The notes under the pieces are model-generated. The model was not told where the DNA came from and did no database searches. It saw only the letters and a list, made by a program, of their open reading frames with translations. This document shows positions 1-10,641 of a stretch of 64,000 nt of DNA, piece by piece. Position 1 is the first letter of the stretch. Each line of letters begins with the position of its first letter. The translations under genes and the position numbers were made by a program. The stretch spans positions 19,299,367 to 19,363,366 of the forward strand of contig NC_066534.1 of NCBI RefSeq assembly GCF_024679095.1, in the 5' to 3' direction. Source of the DNA: Eriocheir sinensis. Lineage: Eukaryota; Arthropoda; Malacostraca; Decapoda; Varunidae.

Positions 1-344
1 GCGGAAGCAGGAAACTCAAGCCTCGCCGCAAATGGTGGACATCACGAAGCAGATCTTGTCCCCGCGGGAGGCAGGGCCACTTAATGTTGCAGGAGCCTGA
101 AGCTTGTATACCTACTATCGGGGTGGCGGGGGGGAAGGACTGGGAGAGGGGGGGGCGAGGAGGGACGGAGGGAAGCTGAGGACGCGGCCTTCGGATTCTG
201 TTGGCAACGGAAAAACATCTCTACAATTGCCTCCGTCTGTCCCGGGCTTTGGACCTTTCTGGTTTGGAAAAGTTTCCCCTAAAAGATGCAGGAATCTATT
301 GGGCCGGCCTGGGAGTGGAGTGACTCGACCTGCGCGCCCTCCGG
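1..344. other. Unassigned G-rich flank
   Basis: No recognisable gene, repeat unit or RNA. A G-rich run lies around 120-165. The open frame over 104-631 runs into the degenerate repeat that follows and resembles no family I know. Confidence 0.5.
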
Positions 345-560
345 CCTTTGTGGATGGCGTGGATGCTATGTGGGTGTCGAGTTGTGGACGTCGGGATGTG
401 GGTGGAGTGGATTTTGGTGGATGTCGAAATGTGGATGACCGGTTCGAGTTGTGGATGAGGAGCTATGGATGGATGTCGGGTGCCGAATTATGGATGTCAG
501 GTTCAAGTTATGGATGTCAGGATGTGGATGTCGAGTTGAAAGCGACGTGGATGCTGTCGG
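345..560. repeat. Degenerate GTGGATG minisatellite
   Basis: Short imperfect units built around GTGGATG with GTCG or TCGAG recur about every 18-25 bases. They give a Trp/Met/Ser/Gly-rich translation. Unit boundaries are irregular, so this is an old, diverged array. Confidence 0.6.
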
Positions 561-729
561 ATTCGTCTTGTGAATGCCAGAAGGAAAAAATATATTGCAA
601 GCAGTTGGAAAGTTCTCCGCTAATACGATAAATGTCTTAAATCTTAAATATGTTCCTAAAAAGTTCTTAAATATGTTTCCATCACCAGGCGCAGAGCTTG
701 GAGAAAGGATGAGTCGCTAGCGCTGAGTC
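561..729. other. Unassigned spacer
   Basis: AT-leaning single-copy sequence between two repeat blocks. I see no gene or motif. Confidence 0.4.
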
Positions 730-1640
730 TGAGTCATGGCTAACTTACTGACTAAATGACTCACTAACTGTAGCTGCCCTCACCTCACTACCCCGACTCC
801 TGACTGACTGATGGCCTGACTGACGGGAGCTTATATTATCCTGTTGTTTCCACTTCTGACTGACTGGATGACTGACTGGCTGGAGTGCCCCTTAGTCCTC
901 TGCTTCCTCCTCCTGACTGATTGAATGACTGACTGACTCACTCCCTGATTGCAGATTTACTCAACTCGCTATTTCCACTCATGACAGACTGACTGAGTGA
1001 CTGACTGATTAACTGACTGATTGACTGACGAAGAAACTACAGAACTTACTGATATAAACTGACTGGCTCACCAAAATACTAACTGACGGACTAAACGATT
1101 GGCGAAGAGGGAGGACTTACTGACTTAAATTATGACTGACTGACCAACTAACTGACTGACTGACTGACTGGCGGAGAAGAAGAAGGAGGAGGAGGACGCA
1201 ACGCAAAATAACTCCAATAACAAAAACATGACTGACGGACTGACTTACAGAGGAGATTCTTACTGCTAATGACTTACTGACTTTGACTGACTGACTGACT
1301 GGCTGACGGACGGACGAAAGAAGGAGGAAGAGGAGGAGGAGGAGGACGCGATGCTAAATAATTCCAAACAACAACAAAAACTGATTGATAGACTTACAAA
1401 TTATATTCTTACTGCTAATGACTGACTGACTGACTGACTGACTGACGGAGGAGGAGGAGGAGGAGGAGGACGCGATGCTAAATAATTCCAAACAACAACA
1501 AAAACTGATTGATAGACTTACAAATTATATTCTTGCTGCTAATGACTGACTGACTGACTGACGGACGGACTGACGGAGGAGGAGGAGGAGGAGGAGGAGG
1601 CGATCCTAAGTAACTCCAACAACAAAATGAGCATCGGCGG
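730..1640. repeat. (ACTG)n tract with about 125-bp higher-order repeat
   Basis: Tetranucleotide ACTG/GACT repeats fill the block. From 1140 on they sit in a higher-order unit made of a GGA run, a GACGCGATGCTAAATAATTC segment, an ACAACAAAAACTGATTGAT segment and then ACTG repeats. The GACGC anchor appears near 1195, 1345 and 1469, with a diverged copy near 1597, so spacings are 124-150. The two middle copies are nearly identical. Confidence 0.8.
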
Positions 1641-1667
1641 CGTCACAGCAGAGGAGGAGGAGAAAGA

Positions 1668-1672
1668 ACAAC
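1668..1672. repeat. Target-site duplication, left copy
   Basis: ACAAC directly abuts the LTR start at 1673. The same bases follow the other LTR. The leading A could belong to the LTR end, so the duplication is 4 or 5 bp. Confidence 0.75.
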
Positions 1673-1832
1673 TTTTAGACCCTTCTTTTCTTGTATTAAA
1701 TCAACTCTTTTATCACTCATTAATTACTCCATAAATTATTTCACTGTCTCGTATCCCTGGTAGCGTGATCCGGCTTAAGTTGTTATTGGAGACTGGTGTT
1801 CGGGGATAAACAAGGGAAAAAGAAAATATACA

Positions 1833-1838
1833 TTTATT
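1833..1838 (-). promoter_or_regulatory. AATAAA polyadenylation signal in LTR
   Basis: TTTATT on the plus strand reads AATAAA in element sense, about 160 bp before the LTR end, a usual place for an R-region poly(A) signal. The same hexamer is conserved in the other LTR near 10800. Confidence 0.5.
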
Positions 1839-2653
1839 TAAAATTAAATGAAAGTAATTGCCTTACGCAATATTCTTTGCTCAGACGATCATAACACTGG
1901 CATATTCAGCAATGGATGCAACATATGACAAACGACATGTCTTAAACATAATACTACAATATGTGCTCAGTTGTTGCCAATAATAATAACACTCGTCGTT
2001 CCACAAGCAGTGGTTTGTATCTCTGCTTACATCACAATCATTATGTACTCTCTTCACAAAATCCTAATAACACATTCCTATAGTATAATCTACTACAAGT
2101 CATGGAAACACCCAATTTTACCACACCCAGTGGTTTTACCTTTGCTTTACATCGCAAACAAATAATCACAATCCTGTCCCACTCACAATCCTACTTCACA
2201 TCTCCTACATTATAATCTCCAGGACAATACAGTCGGTTTCCCTTAGATTCTCGAATTTCTACTCACGATTAAGATCACAACAGCCATCCTCGGCTGAGTG
2301 AGTAGCAGGTCTGCTTGAGGCGAGAACCAAGCTCGGTCTACCCATACCACTGATTTCTAGGCCACATTTTTCTTTGCTTTAGGCGGACTTACATCCTTGA
2401 CACGCCCTTAATTTTCTACATAACCAATGGCCAATACTTCCTGTCACACCCATCTGCTAGCTCATTATGTTGTATTGTTTTACTTCTCCTGCTATTCGTG
2501 AGTCAGTCTTAAGACACTCCCTCAGTGATTTTTCTGTTAAATTATTGGCTCATAACATGTCGCCACGACTGACGTCACGGGTCAGAGTCTTTTCAATGGT
2601 TGTTCACACTTTCTGACCACGCCCACTGGGCATCTGTTTTCTGTATCTGAGTC

Positions 2654-2925
2654 TGGGTATCTGTTTTCCTTTACCCTCGTTGTTTCCCCTCTTGGTACTT
2701 GAGATGCTTACACTGTTATATATGTCACTTTTTTTGTTAGTGTTTGTCCTGTCAGATGTCTACACAGTTGTATACCTGCCTTTCCTCTCCGGGTATCTGT
2801 TTTCCTTTACCCTCGTTGTTTCCTCTTTGTACTTGAGATGTTTACACTTATATATGTCACCCTTTTGTTAGTGTTTGTCCTGTCAGGTGTTTACACAGTT
2901 GTATATCTCCTCCTCTGTTTCCTCG
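2654..2925 (-). repeat. U3 tandem duplication, about 137-bp unit
   Basis: GGGTATCTGTTTTCC starts at 2654 and again at 2791. Both copies continue through a CTTGAGATG segment, a TATATATGTCAC segment and a GTTTGTCCTGTCAG segment. The same double structure is present in the other LTR, so it predates this insertion. It lies where LTR enhancers and the promoter normally sit. Confidence 0.8.
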
Positions 2926-3375
2926 TTTTCTGGGTCCTGACATTACTTCCCCTTCCGGAAGATCTCGCCCCTGAGATCTCACAGGTGTTGGTGGAGAAGA
3001 TACGCCTTGCAATGTCTGCAGTTGGTTCGAGTCTGGAATTAGGCGGCGTCGTGCGTAGCGTAGGACATAGGAATACCCCACGGCAGACGTCACCAGCAGA
3101 AGAACCAGGATCACGACAATGGCGAAGACAATCCACCAATGGATTGCGGGTTGAAAGGGCTGATCCGGCTCGACCACATAATTTAGGGGCTGCAAGCCAG
3201 CTGTTAGCTCCTGTAGGGGGATGGACTCAGCACTGCGAAGAGAACCTTGCCGAAGCATCAATATCCCATTATCCGTCAGGCTGACAGTATGTCTGTTTAC
3301 AGGATGGGTAGGGCATGTGAGTGTCAGAGTGATGGGGGAGGCAAGTGAACAGGTCCAGTAGCCAGGACCTTTCAA
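2857..3375 (-). pseudogene. env: Envelope-like protein, C-terminal part with transmembrane anchor
   Basis: This 172-residue frame is the last gene of the retroelement and runs a short way into the 3' LTR. Near residues 79-103 it has a hydrophobic stretch that starts with two Trp and is rich in Ile, Val and Leu. It is followed at once by Arg-rich positions (107-111) and a polar tail of about 60 residues. That is the layout of a type I fusion-glycoprotein anchor with a cytoplasmic tail. Its position after integrase and before the polypurine tract fits the env gene of errantivirus-like Ty3/gypsy elements. The upstream part of the ectodomain continues in a different frame (3372-3728), so a frameshift falls near 3372-3375. 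I cannot assign a subfamily (baculovirus-F-like or other) without a search. The membrane anchor is clear; the homology is inferred from position and layout. Confidence 0.7.
2943..2956 (-). promoter_or_regulatory. Polypurine tract
   Basis: In element sense, GGAAGGGGAAGTAA lies directly against the 3' LTR start (TGTCAGG). This is the position and composition of the plus-strand primer of reverse transcription. Confidence 0.75.
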
Positions 3376-3728
3376 AACATAGGGGGAAATGTTTTCAAGA
3401 CTATTGTGTGGCAGAGGTTGATCACTGACTCATGTTTGAAGAAAGCAGCCGATTTACAAGAGGCTGCGTTACTAGCCTCATGGACGGGGCCTGTGGGAGG
3501 ACAAACTAACATATGGTTATTCTTGTTACAGTGTTTTATACTAGAAAGCATAAAATATATTTTCCTATTCTCACTGAAGGCAATACATCTTGAATCAACA
3601 CTATACATAAGAAAGTAAGTGCTATTCTGCACAGAAAATGGAAGGGAGTCGATTCGAAAGACATCAAAGGTGTCAATCGGATCTCCTCGCAAAGGTTTGG
3701 TGAAATAGAAATTACGAGAATCGTGCAA
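3372..3728 (-). pseudogene. env: Envelope-like ectodomain fragment
   Basis: A 118-residue frame directly upstream, in element sense, of the anchor-bearing frame and overlapping it by 4 bp. It is rich in Cys (about seven, including CPP and SCKS contexts) and has an N-x-S/T site, as expected of a secreted ectodomain. It carries no start signal of its own and is interpreted as the middle of one env gene broken by frameshifts on both sides. No specific family is asserted. Confidence 0.5.
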
Positions 3729-4888
3729 AGCCGTTGTCCTGGAGGACAGTTATTACATCCCTATATAGAGCTAAAAAATCAAGAACTGCAAGGCACAAAA
3801 GACCTGGAGGCCGAGCCTAGGCTTCCTTTAATGTACTGAACAACTGTTTGTTTCACATAATGGTTGGAGTTATGTATGTTTGCAGGGGAGCCTGCAGACT
3901 CAAATATAAATCTTGTATACCTGGTTTTATGTGTCTCAATGCTAAGTCAAAATATAACAATTCTTGTAGGAGCTTTTTTTTTTTTTCTCTTCCTAATGCC
4001 ATAGTCTATAGTAAAATGGCGCACAACTTGGTTCAATACATCTACAGCTGAATATAGCCTATTAAAGGCAGATTGCATGGCATGCATATTACTTAATGAT
4101 GTTGAGTTTTCCATAATAAACATTTAACTATATAAAATCTTTCTCAGTTTATGACTCTAGTCCTCTATTTTTTCATGAATAGCATCAACTTGAGCCTGGG
4201 TCGCGGTACCAAATAGGTTATTAGACAAGGATCCTCAAAAAAATATTTCCCGTTTTTTTTTTTCTTTTTTTTTTTCTATAATTCATAGAAGCATGCAGCT
4301 TGTTTTGAATAGTAGTCATCTCATAGCCTAAAACTTTTCTTAGATGATACAACAATGAACTGAATTCGTTTTCAAAATTAAAGAGTGTGTATTTTTTTGC
4401 TTTTACAGCTGGATACTCAGGTGACATTTGAATAACATTTCAAGTAACGAAGCAGTTAAAATCCGTGCTTTATATAATGCAGCTAAAACATCTTCTGTGA
4501 GGCTAAACGGTACTATAGTCTCTGTCTGTGAGGACTATAATATAGAAAGTATGTTGGTGTGAAACTTTGGCCAGCACGTGTTGGGGACTCCTGTTGTGTC
4601 ATTGAGTCGTACACCGAAAGAGTCAAATCAATCTGTGGTTTATTTCGTCATATTTCCGCTCAATTATTGCATTTTCATCCTTATGCATTATTCCTGTTCT
4701 ATATTGTATTAGTTTTGACATTATTTTAGGCAACTCTTGTACCGTCGAAGAGCGAAGGCTTTATCTATGCCGAGGTGGCTCTGAAAGTTTGGGAGTAACC
4801 TGAGAAGGTAGGGCCTGTGCATCAGCTGTTTATTGCTGTTGTAGAACGAACATTATTTAATGTGTCATGAGTAGCAGTCACCTCTCCG
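3729..4888 (-). pseudogene. Degenerate env N-terminal region
   Basis: About 1.2 kb between the env fragments and the integrase end, with no long frame. A 68-residue piece (4221-4427) has heptad-like hydrophobic spacing and a Lys/Arg-rich end generated by a T-rich homopolymer at 4251-4277. It could be a coiled-coil segment of the envelope stalk. The rest is riddled with stops. Assignment rests on position alone. Confidence 0.4.
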
Positions 4889-6600
4889 CTACGAGTTATC
4901 ATTTTCGGTAGAATTTTTCTCAGCGATTTCACGGTTGAGCAATGCAAAGAATAGATCAGTGTCTGTCTCTGGATTTAAAGGGTATGCTCGCCTAATCGTT
5001 GGACATTGCTGCACATTGATGCAGTCTTCATGAAGGACTTTTACTCTATCTGTGGGGACCGTTGAAACCTTACTAGTCCTGAGGTTCCTAATTTTTACCA
5101 TTATATCACTGATCTTCTCTATTACCCTGCAGGGTCCATCAAAAATAGGTTGCAACTTTTTCTTTTCTATTCTTTTTGGTGTATGTTTGAGGAACACTCT
5201 GTCGCCAACGTTGATAGTTTTGAATTTGTAACTTGGTAATACTTTTCCATTTCTTCTCTACTTTCTTTATTGTAAACTTGGCATCTATTATAAACTTTCT
5301 TTGCAATTGCAGCCATTTCCTTTTCATAGGAGTCAATATCATAAACTTTCCTTGCAATTGCAGCCATTTCCTCTTCATAGGAGTCAATATCATAAACTTT
5401 CCTTGCAATTACAACCATTTCCTCTTTACAGGAGTCAATATCATAAACTTTCCTTGCAATTGCAACCATTTCCTCTTTATAGGAGTCAATATCATAAACC
5501 GTCCTTGCAATTGCAGCCATTTCCTCTTTACAGGAGTCAATATCATAAACTTTCCTTGCAATTACAACCATTTCCTCTTTATAGGAGTCAATATCATAAA
5601 CTGTCCTTGCAATTGCAGCCATTTCCTCTTTACAGGAGTCAATATCATAAACTTTCCTTGCAATTGCAGCCATTTCCTCTTTATAGGAGTAAATATCATA
5701 AACTGTCCTTGCGATTGCAGTCATTTCCTCTTTATAGGAGTAAATATCATAAACGTTCCTTGCAAATACAGCTATTTCCTCTTTATAGGAGTAAATATCA
5801 TACCAGGGCTGCTGAATTTTTTTCTAACATAGTGTAGGGTACAGGAGGATCTCTAAAAATCCTCTCTCTGTCTCTCTCGATAAAATGGGGACTCCTTTAT
5901 GGTGCGATAATACGCAGGATTATAGGCCAAGATGTCTATAAGTAGCATTATATCCCAAACGGACACATTTCCTAGAACATTCTCCTCAAAATGTTAACAA
6001 CAGTATAATTTGCGCGCTTTATTATTCCATTCCCATTTGTATGGTAAGCCGTTATTCGCGTGTCGCACAGGTAGCTTCTAATTTATCTCCTGCATCACGG
6101 AACTAACGAACTCTGAACCTTGACCTGTAACAACTGTCTGAGGAACACCGTGTGCACAAACAACATCCACGTACAACGCCCTTGCCATTTCGCGGGCTTC
6201 CTTACTCCGTAAGGGTACTATAATCAAATACCTTTTAAAAACATCAACTATGGGCATTACGTATCGAACCCCATTGTCCGATACACCCATGGGACCCACA
6301 AGGTCCATGTGTAATCTTCCAAAAGGAGCGGTGACGTCTGGATATTGCCGCCAAGGAGCAGGGTGCAAGTTCCCAACTCACTTTTAAAACGACTACCATG
6401 ACGCACTTCCTTACATAATTTTCTACATCCCGTTTCATTCCAGGCCAGAAAGCAAACTTTCTACACCGACATAACGTAACTTTGGTTCCTCCGTGCCCTG
6501 CAGTGGCGACGAATGAGCCAGAGTTATCGCCTTGGAAATACTTGGGGGGTAGAATCACCACCTTAGTGGCTTCTCCGTACGGACTCACTAAAACACATCA
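4889..6600 (-). pseudogene. pol: Integrase remnant with internal 17-residue repeat
   Basis: Integrase inserts the reverse-transcribed DNA into the host chromosome. Three parts can be seen. A degenerate zinc-binding region lies around 6420-6590 (AGHGGTK, then FWPGMKRDV and a Cys-containing YVRKC). The catalytic core lies in 6078-6368, where the first Asp is in HMDLVGP but the second expected Asp is replaced by Gly (VVTGQGSEF instead of TDQGS). The C-terminal GPY/F module lies in 4889-5197 (LQPIFDGPCRVIEK), followed by a polar tail. Between core and GPY/F, a 51-bp unit repeated ten times adds a Lys/Glu/Ile-rich helical stretch. Frameshifts separate all parts. Lineage is clear from the FWPGM and GPY/F motifs. 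It is inactive as sequenced. Confidence 0.88.
5282..5803 (-). repeat. 51-bp x 10 in-frame minisatellite in integrase
   Basis: Ten copies of a 51-bp unit, anchored on AGGAGTCAATATCATAAAC or its AGGAGTAAATATC variant at exact 51-bp spacing. Because 51 is a multiple of three, every copy reads in the same frame on the minus strand as a 17-residue unit of the type YDIDSYKEEMAAIARKV. Copies differ at a few synonymous and conservative sites (Tyr/Cys, Ala/Val, Lys/Thr). Those at the left end are most diverged and blend into normal integrase sequence (EEMEKYYQ). Confidence 0.92.
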
Positions 6601-7049
6601 TTTATTTCCACCTGTAACTCTGACAGGGGCGGCGTCTCACATTATGCCCATCTTCAACACAATATAACACAATTTCCACCTGTACCTCTAACAGGGGCGG
6701 CATCTCACATTATGCCTTTTTTCTCTGAGTCTTTGCTCCATTTTCATTCTTGGGGCTTCCTTCTTTTAGCATACTTATATGCTGGCTGCTCATCATGCAG
6801 CTCACTAATCTCCTGAATACTCCAGTCAAGTGTGTGGCCAATACACTCACTATTCAGGTCCATACATATCATGTATTTTATTTTCTAATTTTTCGGCGCC
6901 TGTTTCTTTTTCTGCACTAGTGCAATACCTTGCCCCTCATTATCCACGTGTTCCACGGTTTTTGTTGTTCCCCATCCACAAACATTATCGCGCGTTTCCT
7001 TCTAATTCAATCTCAGTGTCCTGTTGAGCCTTCATCCTTGAAAAAAAAA

Positions 7050-7283
7050 ATCTGCTACTATATTTTCCTTGCCAGGCAAATGATTGATTGTGAAACCATA
7101 CTCACTCATGAGAGTCTGCCATCTAGCTATCCTGCCGTTGGGACTAGCTACCTGTAACAACTATACTAAAGGTCTGTGATCCGTGTGGATCTCAACAGGG
7201 TAACCCAGTATTAATGGGCGGTTTACGTGTAACCCATAAATTACTGTTAAAGCCTCTCGTTCAACTATATTGTTCCGCTGTTC
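7050..7283 (-). pseudogene. pol: RNase H domain remnant
   Basis: Read on the minus strand this shows the Ty3/gypsy RNase H tail: EREALTVIYG, HTDHRPLV, NGRIARWQTL, YGFTINHLPGK and a final VAD. The Asp of TDH and the His-Leu-Pro-Gly-Lys segment are the family hallmarks. An in-frame TAG at 7161-7163 follows HTDHRPLV, and a frameshift or A-run (7041-7050) interrupts the end. The N-terminal half, between here and RT, is recognisable (WTDETK, AFSTLKDRM) but broken. It would degrade the RNA strand during reverse transcription. Confidence 0.82.
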
Positions 7284-7471
7284 TGCCGTATTCAGTTTCT
7301 CACAAAAAAAGATACAGGTCTTAGTTTATCATCATTATCCTGTTATTGCAATACTCCACCAGTATTGTAGTAGGATGCGTAGAGTGACTGTACCAAGCAT
7401 TCTATCCTTAAGGGTTGAGAACGCAATTTTTGTTTCATCCGTCCATATGAGTGGAGTTTTAATTATTATTA

Positions 7472-8605
7472 TTATTTTTTTTTTTTGTGTGTACCTTTCT
7501 TCCCTTTGTAAATCTTTAGAAAAGGAGCAACAATTTGTGAATAATTTGCAATAAATTTGCGATAATAATTAGTCAATCCAAGAAATGACTGTAAATCATG
7601 AACAGTTTGAGGGGCCGGGACGTTTTGTATGGCCTCCAGCTTGCTAGATTGAGGTCTTATTCCCTCTGAGCGGATGGCATGGCCCAGGTAATCTACTTTG
7701 TCCTTAAAAAAGTTACACTTCTCCATCTTAAGAGTCAGTTTGGCTTCCTTTAAGCGATCCAGAATTTGTTCTAAGTTATCTGCGTGATTAGAAAATGTAT
7801 CGCCCAGGATAATTATGTCATCAAGGTACACCTGAACCTTGTTGCTTAATAGTCCTGTAAGGACAGTGCTTATTATTTTCTTGCAGCAGGACGGGGCTGT
7901 TTTAAGGCCAAAGGGGAGGGAAGTAAATTCCCAATGTCCTGCTGGAGAAGAAAATGCCGTCTTTTCTCTGCTGATTTCATCTTGGGGGATTTGATGGTAA
8001 CCCTGTTTCAAGTCTAGGCATGAAAAAAAAACTTACTATCTCCCAATTGATTGAGTATGGTAATTATATTAGGGAGTGGGTACCGGTCGTCCCGTAGTGT
8101 TTTATTAAGTGCCCGGAAGTCCAGACAAAGTCGTAGTACTCCATGTTTTTTTGCACTGGGATAAGTGGGGCATTATAGGGTGATCGCGAAGGGCGAATCA
8201 CACCCTGCTGCTGGAGCGATATAAGTTGTTTATTTACTCTGTCATGATAACTGATAGGAATGTTATATGAACGCCTGTACACTACTTCATCAGTGTTTTG
8301 CTTGATGGTGCTTAAAAAAATAGAGCGTTGCTGTTAATGGTTCTTGTTCTGTGGAAAACACTGTTATATATTTATCTATTAAGGACTTTAAAACCTAATT
8401 CTCTCTCTTCACTTGGGAATTTAGCGTCAACAATTTGATAGAGGCTTTTCTTCCTTACTTCAAGCTCTGCGGGCTTCGAGTCTGTTTTAGCTGTGTCAGC
8501 GGTCTGTACACTAGATACTTGTGGCAGATCAGCGTATAGCTCATGAGTGACAGGCTTCACAAATCCTAACGTTGTATTATCATCTATCTTTACACTCACT
8601 TTCAA
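7472..8605 (-). pseudogene. pol: Ty3/gypsy reverse transcriptase
   Basis: Reverse transcriptase copies the element RNA into DNA inside the capsid. The main frame (7472-8011) contains KQGYHQIP, FTSLPFGLKTAPS, the catalytic VYLDDIIILG (both Asp of the YxDD box present), LGHAIRSEGI and FLGLTNYYRKFI. These cover the palm and the start of the thumb or connection. The fingers lie in a second frame (8064-8282) with IPISYHDRVNKQL, GVIRPSRSPYNAPLIPV and a broken LDFR segment. A linker precedes them at 8305-8605. Frame changes sit at or near short homopolymers (A-runs at about 8020-8030 and 8314-8320). The active-site motif survives although the gene is broken. Confidence 0.93.
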
Positions 8606-8965
8606 TATTCAAATACGGCACAGTGACATAAGATCTTTGATTGTCAGATGAAGGGGTTAACTATCCCTGAGCACAAGACTCTAGCCTGAGGAGTACTAAC
8701 ACAAGGCTCAAATAAAGCTTCATTTGCCTGTAGTTGCGTCACTAGCGTTATGTAACCTGCAACAGTTGCATTCAGTTGCAAAGGTTCCGCTGCTTGGCAA
8801 CGTACGGCCTTATTTTCAGTGAGACCTTCTTCATTTCCATCTACATTTAGCTAAGATCCTTCACCTCTAGATATAAGACATTTTTCCTGGCATAATTGTA
8901 TGGTTTCCCCTTCTATTATCAGTTTTAAGCTTCGTTCTTTTGTTCCTCATTTAGTTGCAATGTTT

Positions 8966-9245
8966 TCAAAGTAATCTCGTGCTACACGACAAATCAGTAC
9001 TCAACATAATATGAGTCGGCAAATCTACATCGCGTGTTATCAATAAGTCTTGGAAACTACTTTTTCCTTCCATATTAACTTGTCTTTTACCGTCATTTTC
9101 AATATGGTATCTTTGCACAGAGACAATATTCACGGGTTTCGCTTCACAGTTATTTACTGCGAGCCCTAATTCTTTAATAAATTCATCCGTTAAAAACTCA
9201 CACACGCTCCTGTTTCTAGGAGCGCTGCCACTTTTGCATATGTAT
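8966..9245 (-). pseudogene. Retropepsin-like aspartic protease remnant
   Basis: On the minus strand the sequence just upstream of the 8966-9205 frame reads ALLETGAC, aligned in position and context with the retropepsin ALIDTGAS motif. The catalytic Asp is thus Glu. One base of shift separates this from the next segment (FLTDEFIKELGL), which is typical of the region after the DTG in this family. The rest of the frame gives a protease-like stretch ending in a Cys/Thr/Arg segment. This enzyme would mature Gag-Pol. It lies upstream of RT in the normal order. Confidence 0.62.
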
Positions 9246-9299
9246 TATCATGAGTAGTGCGATCTGCCTACCAAAGTTACTCTTGAGTTATGTTGATTA

Positions 9300-9865
9300 T
9301 AGCCTTCTTGTCATTATTTTTAAGGTCACTCCCTTGTTCGTTATAGCCTTCATCTTATTATATTGAAGGTTACTCCCTTGTTCGTTATAGCCTTCATCTT
9401 ATTATATTGAAGGTTACTCCCTTGTTCGTTATAGCCTTCATCTTATTATATTAAAGGTTACTCCCTTGTTCGTTATAGCCTTCATCTTATTATATTAAAG
9501 GTTACTCCTTGTTCGTTATAGCCTTCATCTTATTATATTAAAGGTTACTCCTTGGTCGTTATCGCCTTCAGCTGATTATATTAAAGGTTACTCCATTGTT
9601 CGTTATAGCCTTCATCTTATTATCTTTAAGGTTACTCCCTTGTTCGTTATAGCCTTCATCTTATTATATTAAAGGTTACTCCCTTGTTCGTTCTTGCCTT
9701 CATCTTATAATATTAAAGATTACTCCTTGTTCGTTATAGCCTTCATCTTATTATATTAAAGGTTACTCCCTTCTTCGTTATAGCCTTCATCTTATTATAT
9801 TAAAGGTTACTCCCTTCTTCGTTATAGCCTTCATCTTATTATATTAAAGGTTACTCCCTGTTTTG
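9300..9865. repeat. 44-bp x 13 minisatellite
   Basis: About thirteen copies of a unit beginning CCTTCATCTTATTATATT and continuing AAAGGTTACTCCCTTGTTCG. Most are 44 bp, some 43 bp through loss of one C. Because 44 is not a multiple of three, no frame passes through. It occupies the place where gag C-terminus and protease should be. Confidence 0.92.
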
Positions 9866-10624
9866 TTCTTCGCTCATTTTCCGTTTTTTCCACTGCAAGT
9901 GTGCATATTTATTTATTTATTTATTATTCATTTATTTATTTAATGTTATTTGTAGTAGTTAACTGAGGGGGGCACTACCCTGGCCTCCTCTTCCTCTGAT
10001 TCTCTTACTTCACACATTTATCTTAATACTTCACACTATTGTCCATTTGCTTCATTTTTTTTTTTTTTTTCATTCATGACTTTTTATCCATACCTCACAC
10101 TTTTCTTAGTATTTCACATTTTTTCTAGATCATACTCTACACTTCCTACCTGGGGGACGCGGGTTAGGCCTTTATAAAGTCACTCTATGGCTGCATGCCT
10201 GCAGCACACCTCCACCCTGTGAGGCGTAGAGCCCCGTGTTCCCTCCATCCTGGGGTAACAATCCTAAAACAAACAAACCTGAGAGGCAGGACGCTGCTGC
10301 CTGTCACCTGACACCATCTCACTGATGAATGGATCGCGGCGGGTGGAGAGAGACTGCCCATCCCTCCACTCCTCCCGAAAGGAACTCATGAATTCTCGGT
10401 TGAGTCGTGTCCTACCCATTGCACTACAGAACAACAGTGGTTGGCCAGAGTTTCCATTACCATATCGTCAAAGTCCATGTCCTCCGGAAGAACCATTAAT
10501 TATATAATTAAATCGTCACTATTATTTCCGCCACTTAAAACGAGCAAAGCTTGATGAAAATAAGAGGCGTTTTCTCGTCAGAGTAAATTAAACAAAAGCA
10601 TTGTAAGCATGTCCCTATTTATCC
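9866..10624 (-). other. Gag zone without recognisable gag
   Basis: In element sense this lies between the primer-binding site and the 44-bp minisatellite, so gag is expected here. About 760 bp is too short for a full gag and no frame above 60 codons looks retroviral. A TTTA run (9907-9950) and short CACACTT repeats (10010-10135) are present. Gag has been deleted or has decayed beyond recognition. Confidence 0.55.
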
Positions 10625-10641
10625 CTACACCGCTGCCGCCA
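10625..10641 (-). promoter_or_regulatory. Primer-binding site, tRNA-Leu-like
   Basis: One base after the 5' LTR end in element sense comes TGGCGGCAGCGGTGTAG. The first 14 bases match the complement of the conserved 3' end of tRNA-Leu (AAG/UAG type, plus CCA) at 13 positions. The tRNA comparison is from memory of eukaryotic tRNA-Leu, not a search. Confidence 0.6.

Larger units (their letters stand above)
1673..2942 (-). repeat. 3' LTR of the Ty3/gypsy element
   Basis: This LTR of about 1270 bp lies downstream in element sense, which runs right to left. Read on the minus strand it begins TGTCAGGACC and ends GGGTCTAAAA. It matches 10643-11916 along its whole length. I count about seven substitutions plus roughly a dozen small indels, most in homopolymers or short dinucleotide runs. 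The U3 side (2654-2925) carries a tandem duplication of about 137 bp. An AATAAA polyadenylation signal in element sense lies at 1833-1838, and TATA-like stretches are seen near 2735 and 2850. Confidence 0.93.

Noticed and set aside
104..631. 175-codon plus-strand frame at the window start
   Set aside because: Its second half is a degenerate GTGGATG minisatellite and the first half has no known domain.
5301..5837. 178- and 199-codon plus-strand frames over the 51-bp repeat
   Set aside because: Shadow frames: the minus-strand reading joins integrase motifs on both sides, the plus-strand readings match nothing.
9300..9865. CRISPR-like regularly spaced repeat
   Set aside because: Units are directly tandem with no unique spacers, inside a eukaryotic retroelement.
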